From assembly GCF_023278565.1 (NCBI RefSeq), contig NC_064676.1, positions 4,898,001 to 4,962,000 on the forward strand: a DNA stretch of 64,000 bases, given 5' to 3'. The notes below the pieces were generated by a model that made no database searches, was not told where the DNA came from, and worked only from the letters and a program-made list of their open reading frames with translations. Origin of the DNA: Colletotrichum lupini. Taxonomy: Eukaryota > Ascomycota > Sordariomycetes > Glomerellales > Glomerellaceae. Positions 62,172-64,000 of the stretch are shown here, one piece after another. The number at the start of each line of letters is the position of its first letter. Position 1 is the stretch's first letter. Made by a program: the position numbers and the translations under genes.

Positions 62172-64000
62172 ATGTCAGGATACCCGGGCCAGTACGGAGG
62201 ATACCAAGGCGGCCCACCGCCGCAGCAGCAATACGCGCAGGGCGGCTATTACCCGTATGAACTCCGATCTTTGTTCGCGTGCCCGCTCTCAGTCACTAAC
62301 ATGAAGAGCAAAAGCCCTCCACAGCAAGGATACAATGGATACCCTCCCGCTGGGTCGGGCTACGGCTACCAACAGCCGTCCCCTCAACCCTATGGTTACA
62401 ACCAGGTACGGGTGACTACCAGCATTGTCCAAGTGTCGTCAACTAATGTAATGCCTAGCCCCCTCTTCCGCAACAATATGGTGGATATCAGCAGCCCCCG
62501 CCTCAACCGAATTACAACAACCGTCCAGGTGAGTTTGGAAGTTGTGCGCTTAAAACGGACGTTGTAGAGTTGACAACCATCGCTATGAAGGTGTACCCAC
62601 CGTGAACTCGAATGTCTACATGCACGGAAACCATAACGCTCCTCCACCGCCGCCCTCACAACCGCAGAGATTTGGACATGGCGCGCCAAGTAACTACAAC
62701 TTCCAGTACTCCAATTGTACCGGACGGAGAAAGGCGCTGCTGATTGGCATCAACTACTTCGGTCAACGCGGTCAGTTGCGTGGTTGTATCAATGATGTGA
62801 AGAACATGTCAGCATATCTCGTCGACCGTTTTGGTTATAAGAGGGAGGATATGGTTATCCTCACTGATGACCAGCAAAATCCCATGAGCCAGCCTACGAA
62901 ACAGAATCTCCTCAGAGCCATGCATTGGCTCGTGAAAGACGCGAGACCCAACGACTCGCTCTTCTTCCACTACTCAGGTAAGTCGCGAAAGACAACTCCA
63001 CCATGTAGTTAGACTCTAACACCTCCAGGGCATGGTGGTCAAACAAAGGATCTCGACGGCGATGAGCCTGACGGATACGATGAAGTCATTTACCCCGTAG
63101 ACTTCCGCCAAACCGGTCATATTACGGATGATGAGATGCACAGAATCATGGTTCAACCTTTGCAAGCTGGTGTGAGACTGACTGCTATCTTCGACTCTTG
63201 TCACTCGGGTACTGCGCTCGATCTCCCTTACATCTACTCGACCCAGGGTATCCTCAAGGAGCCCAATTTGGCCAAGGAGGCCGGCCAAGGCCTTCTCGGT
63301 GCTATTTCGTCATACAGCCAGGGCGATCTGGGCGGTGTCGCAAGCAACATCATGGGTTTCTTTAAGAAGGCAACGACTGGCGAAGATGCCTACCAACGCA
63401 CCATGGCCACGAAGACGTCGCCTGCTGACGTGATTATGTTGTCAGGAAGCAAAGATGACCAAACTTCGTATGCTACCCCCTTCTTTCTATTTTGATGATA
63501 CCCTTTTCGTTTTCGTTGCGCTTTACGGATTCTATGGAGATTCTACAAAGAGTTCCTGCGTGTATCGCCTCTCCTGGTGGGATGGCTAATTCTGGAGACT
63601 GGGAGTGAAAGGCGAAAGCCACAAAAACGGAAAAGTTTTGGGCGCGCAAGTCTCTTTCTGGATATTTTCTTTTCATGTTTCTACATTATACATGTTGCGC
63701 CAGGCCAACGATACTCTTTCATTGCTCTAGAGCAAGTTGCGGCCTACTTGCGGCTGCGGCTTGCTTCTAGAGCGACGAGTTACGTTGGATCTGTCTCGGT
63801 CTACGAGTGTGGAAACGAGACGATATCAAGCCGATTTTTCATGCAAGCTGGATCTATGCTAATCTCACCTCGCAGGGCCGATGCAACAATTGCCTCCCAG
63901 GCTACCGGTGCCATGTCATGGGCCTTCATCACGGCCATGAAGAAGAACCCACAACAGAGCTACGTACAGCTCTTGAACAGTATCCGTGACGAGCTCGCGA
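62172..64000 (+). CDS. MCA1: Type I metacaspase (Mca1/CasA), 3' end outside window
   Basis: Arg/Lys-specific cysteine peptidase of the caspase fold, linked to stress death and protein quality control. Six exons are visible: 62172-62254, 62315-62405, 62459-62528, 62591-62977, 63029-63467 and 63876-64000 (cut). About 398 residues lie in the window; the family is usually 400-450, so little is missing. Residues 1-110 are a Q/P/G/Y-rich prion-like prodomain, spread over four exons. The peptidase domain follows: [21 protein letters not shown], then the catalytic His212 in HYSGHGG, and catalytic Cys268 in DSCHSG. The substrate-pocket Asp lies in FDSC. After the last intron comes [18 protein letters not shown], which is the p10-like part. 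Introns are 51-62 nt except the last, 408 nt, whose splice (TC + G) restores DQTSADA. The intron 4 junction falls inside HYSGHGG. Confidence 0.95.

Overview
This window is nuclear DNA from a filamentous ascomycete (Pezizomycotina, most likely Sordariomycetes). The evidence is short GT-AG introns (mostly 49-110 nt) with CTAAC/CTGAC-like branch sites, one GC-AG intron, a Zn2Cys6 regulator, a Fus3/Kss1-type MAP kinase with the TEY activation loop, a type I metacaspase and an Msn5-type exportin. I cannot fix the genus. A plant-associated lineage near Colletotrichum or Verticillium is only an inference from the look of the MAPK. I saw no transposon, no AT-rich RIP-like island, no tRNA, no rRNA and no CRISPR.

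Twelve protein genes are supported, all rebuilt exon by exon. Left part (1-14 kb), compact: PDAT/Lro1 lipid acyltransferase (-, runs off the left edge); NatC acetyltransferase Naa30/Mak3 (+); a DUF1917 protein (-); the diphthamide enzyme Dph7/Rrt2 (+); an eight-exon exportin Msn5/Kap142 (+, 1284 aa). Middle (22-46 kb): a Zn2Cys6 factor with a Fungal_trans_2-like body (+); a 103-aa single-pass membrane protein (-); COPII coat protein Sec24 (+); the Fus3/Kss1/Pmk1-type MAPK (+); a TLDc/Oxr1 protein (-); and a 755-aa proline-rich single-span membrane protein (-). Right part (53-64 kb): an unrecognised 560-aa protein (+) and a metacaspase (+, cut by the right edge).

The genes are not a pathway or a biosynthetic cluster. 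They are housekeeping genes (lipid storage, N-terminal acetylation, translation-factor modification, nuclear export, ER-to-Golgi traffic) mixed with signalling and stress genes (MAPK, Oxr1, metacaspase, Zn2Cys6 factor). Convergent pairs are Naa30/DUF1917, the Zn2Cys6 factor/103-aa protein and MAPK/Oxr1. Divergent pairs are PDAT/Naa30, DUF1917/Dph7, 103-aa protein/Sec24 and proline-rich protein/560-aa protein.

Large gene-poor stretches separate these blocks: 13,977-22,393, 31,160-37,095, 45,694-53,881 and 56,180-62,171. They hold pyrimidine-rich, C-over-G skewed stretches directly upstream of several genes (probably long 5' leaders), microsatellites, poly-C tracts, and repeated short words (TACTCCGTA, and dense TACCT/AGGTA clusters). 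The most unusual observations are the strong enrichment of the 9-mer TACTCCGTA, a GC-AG intron fixed by reading frame, two protein families I do not recognise, and unusually long introns in three otherwise compact genes. I did not find a convincing new multi-gene system.
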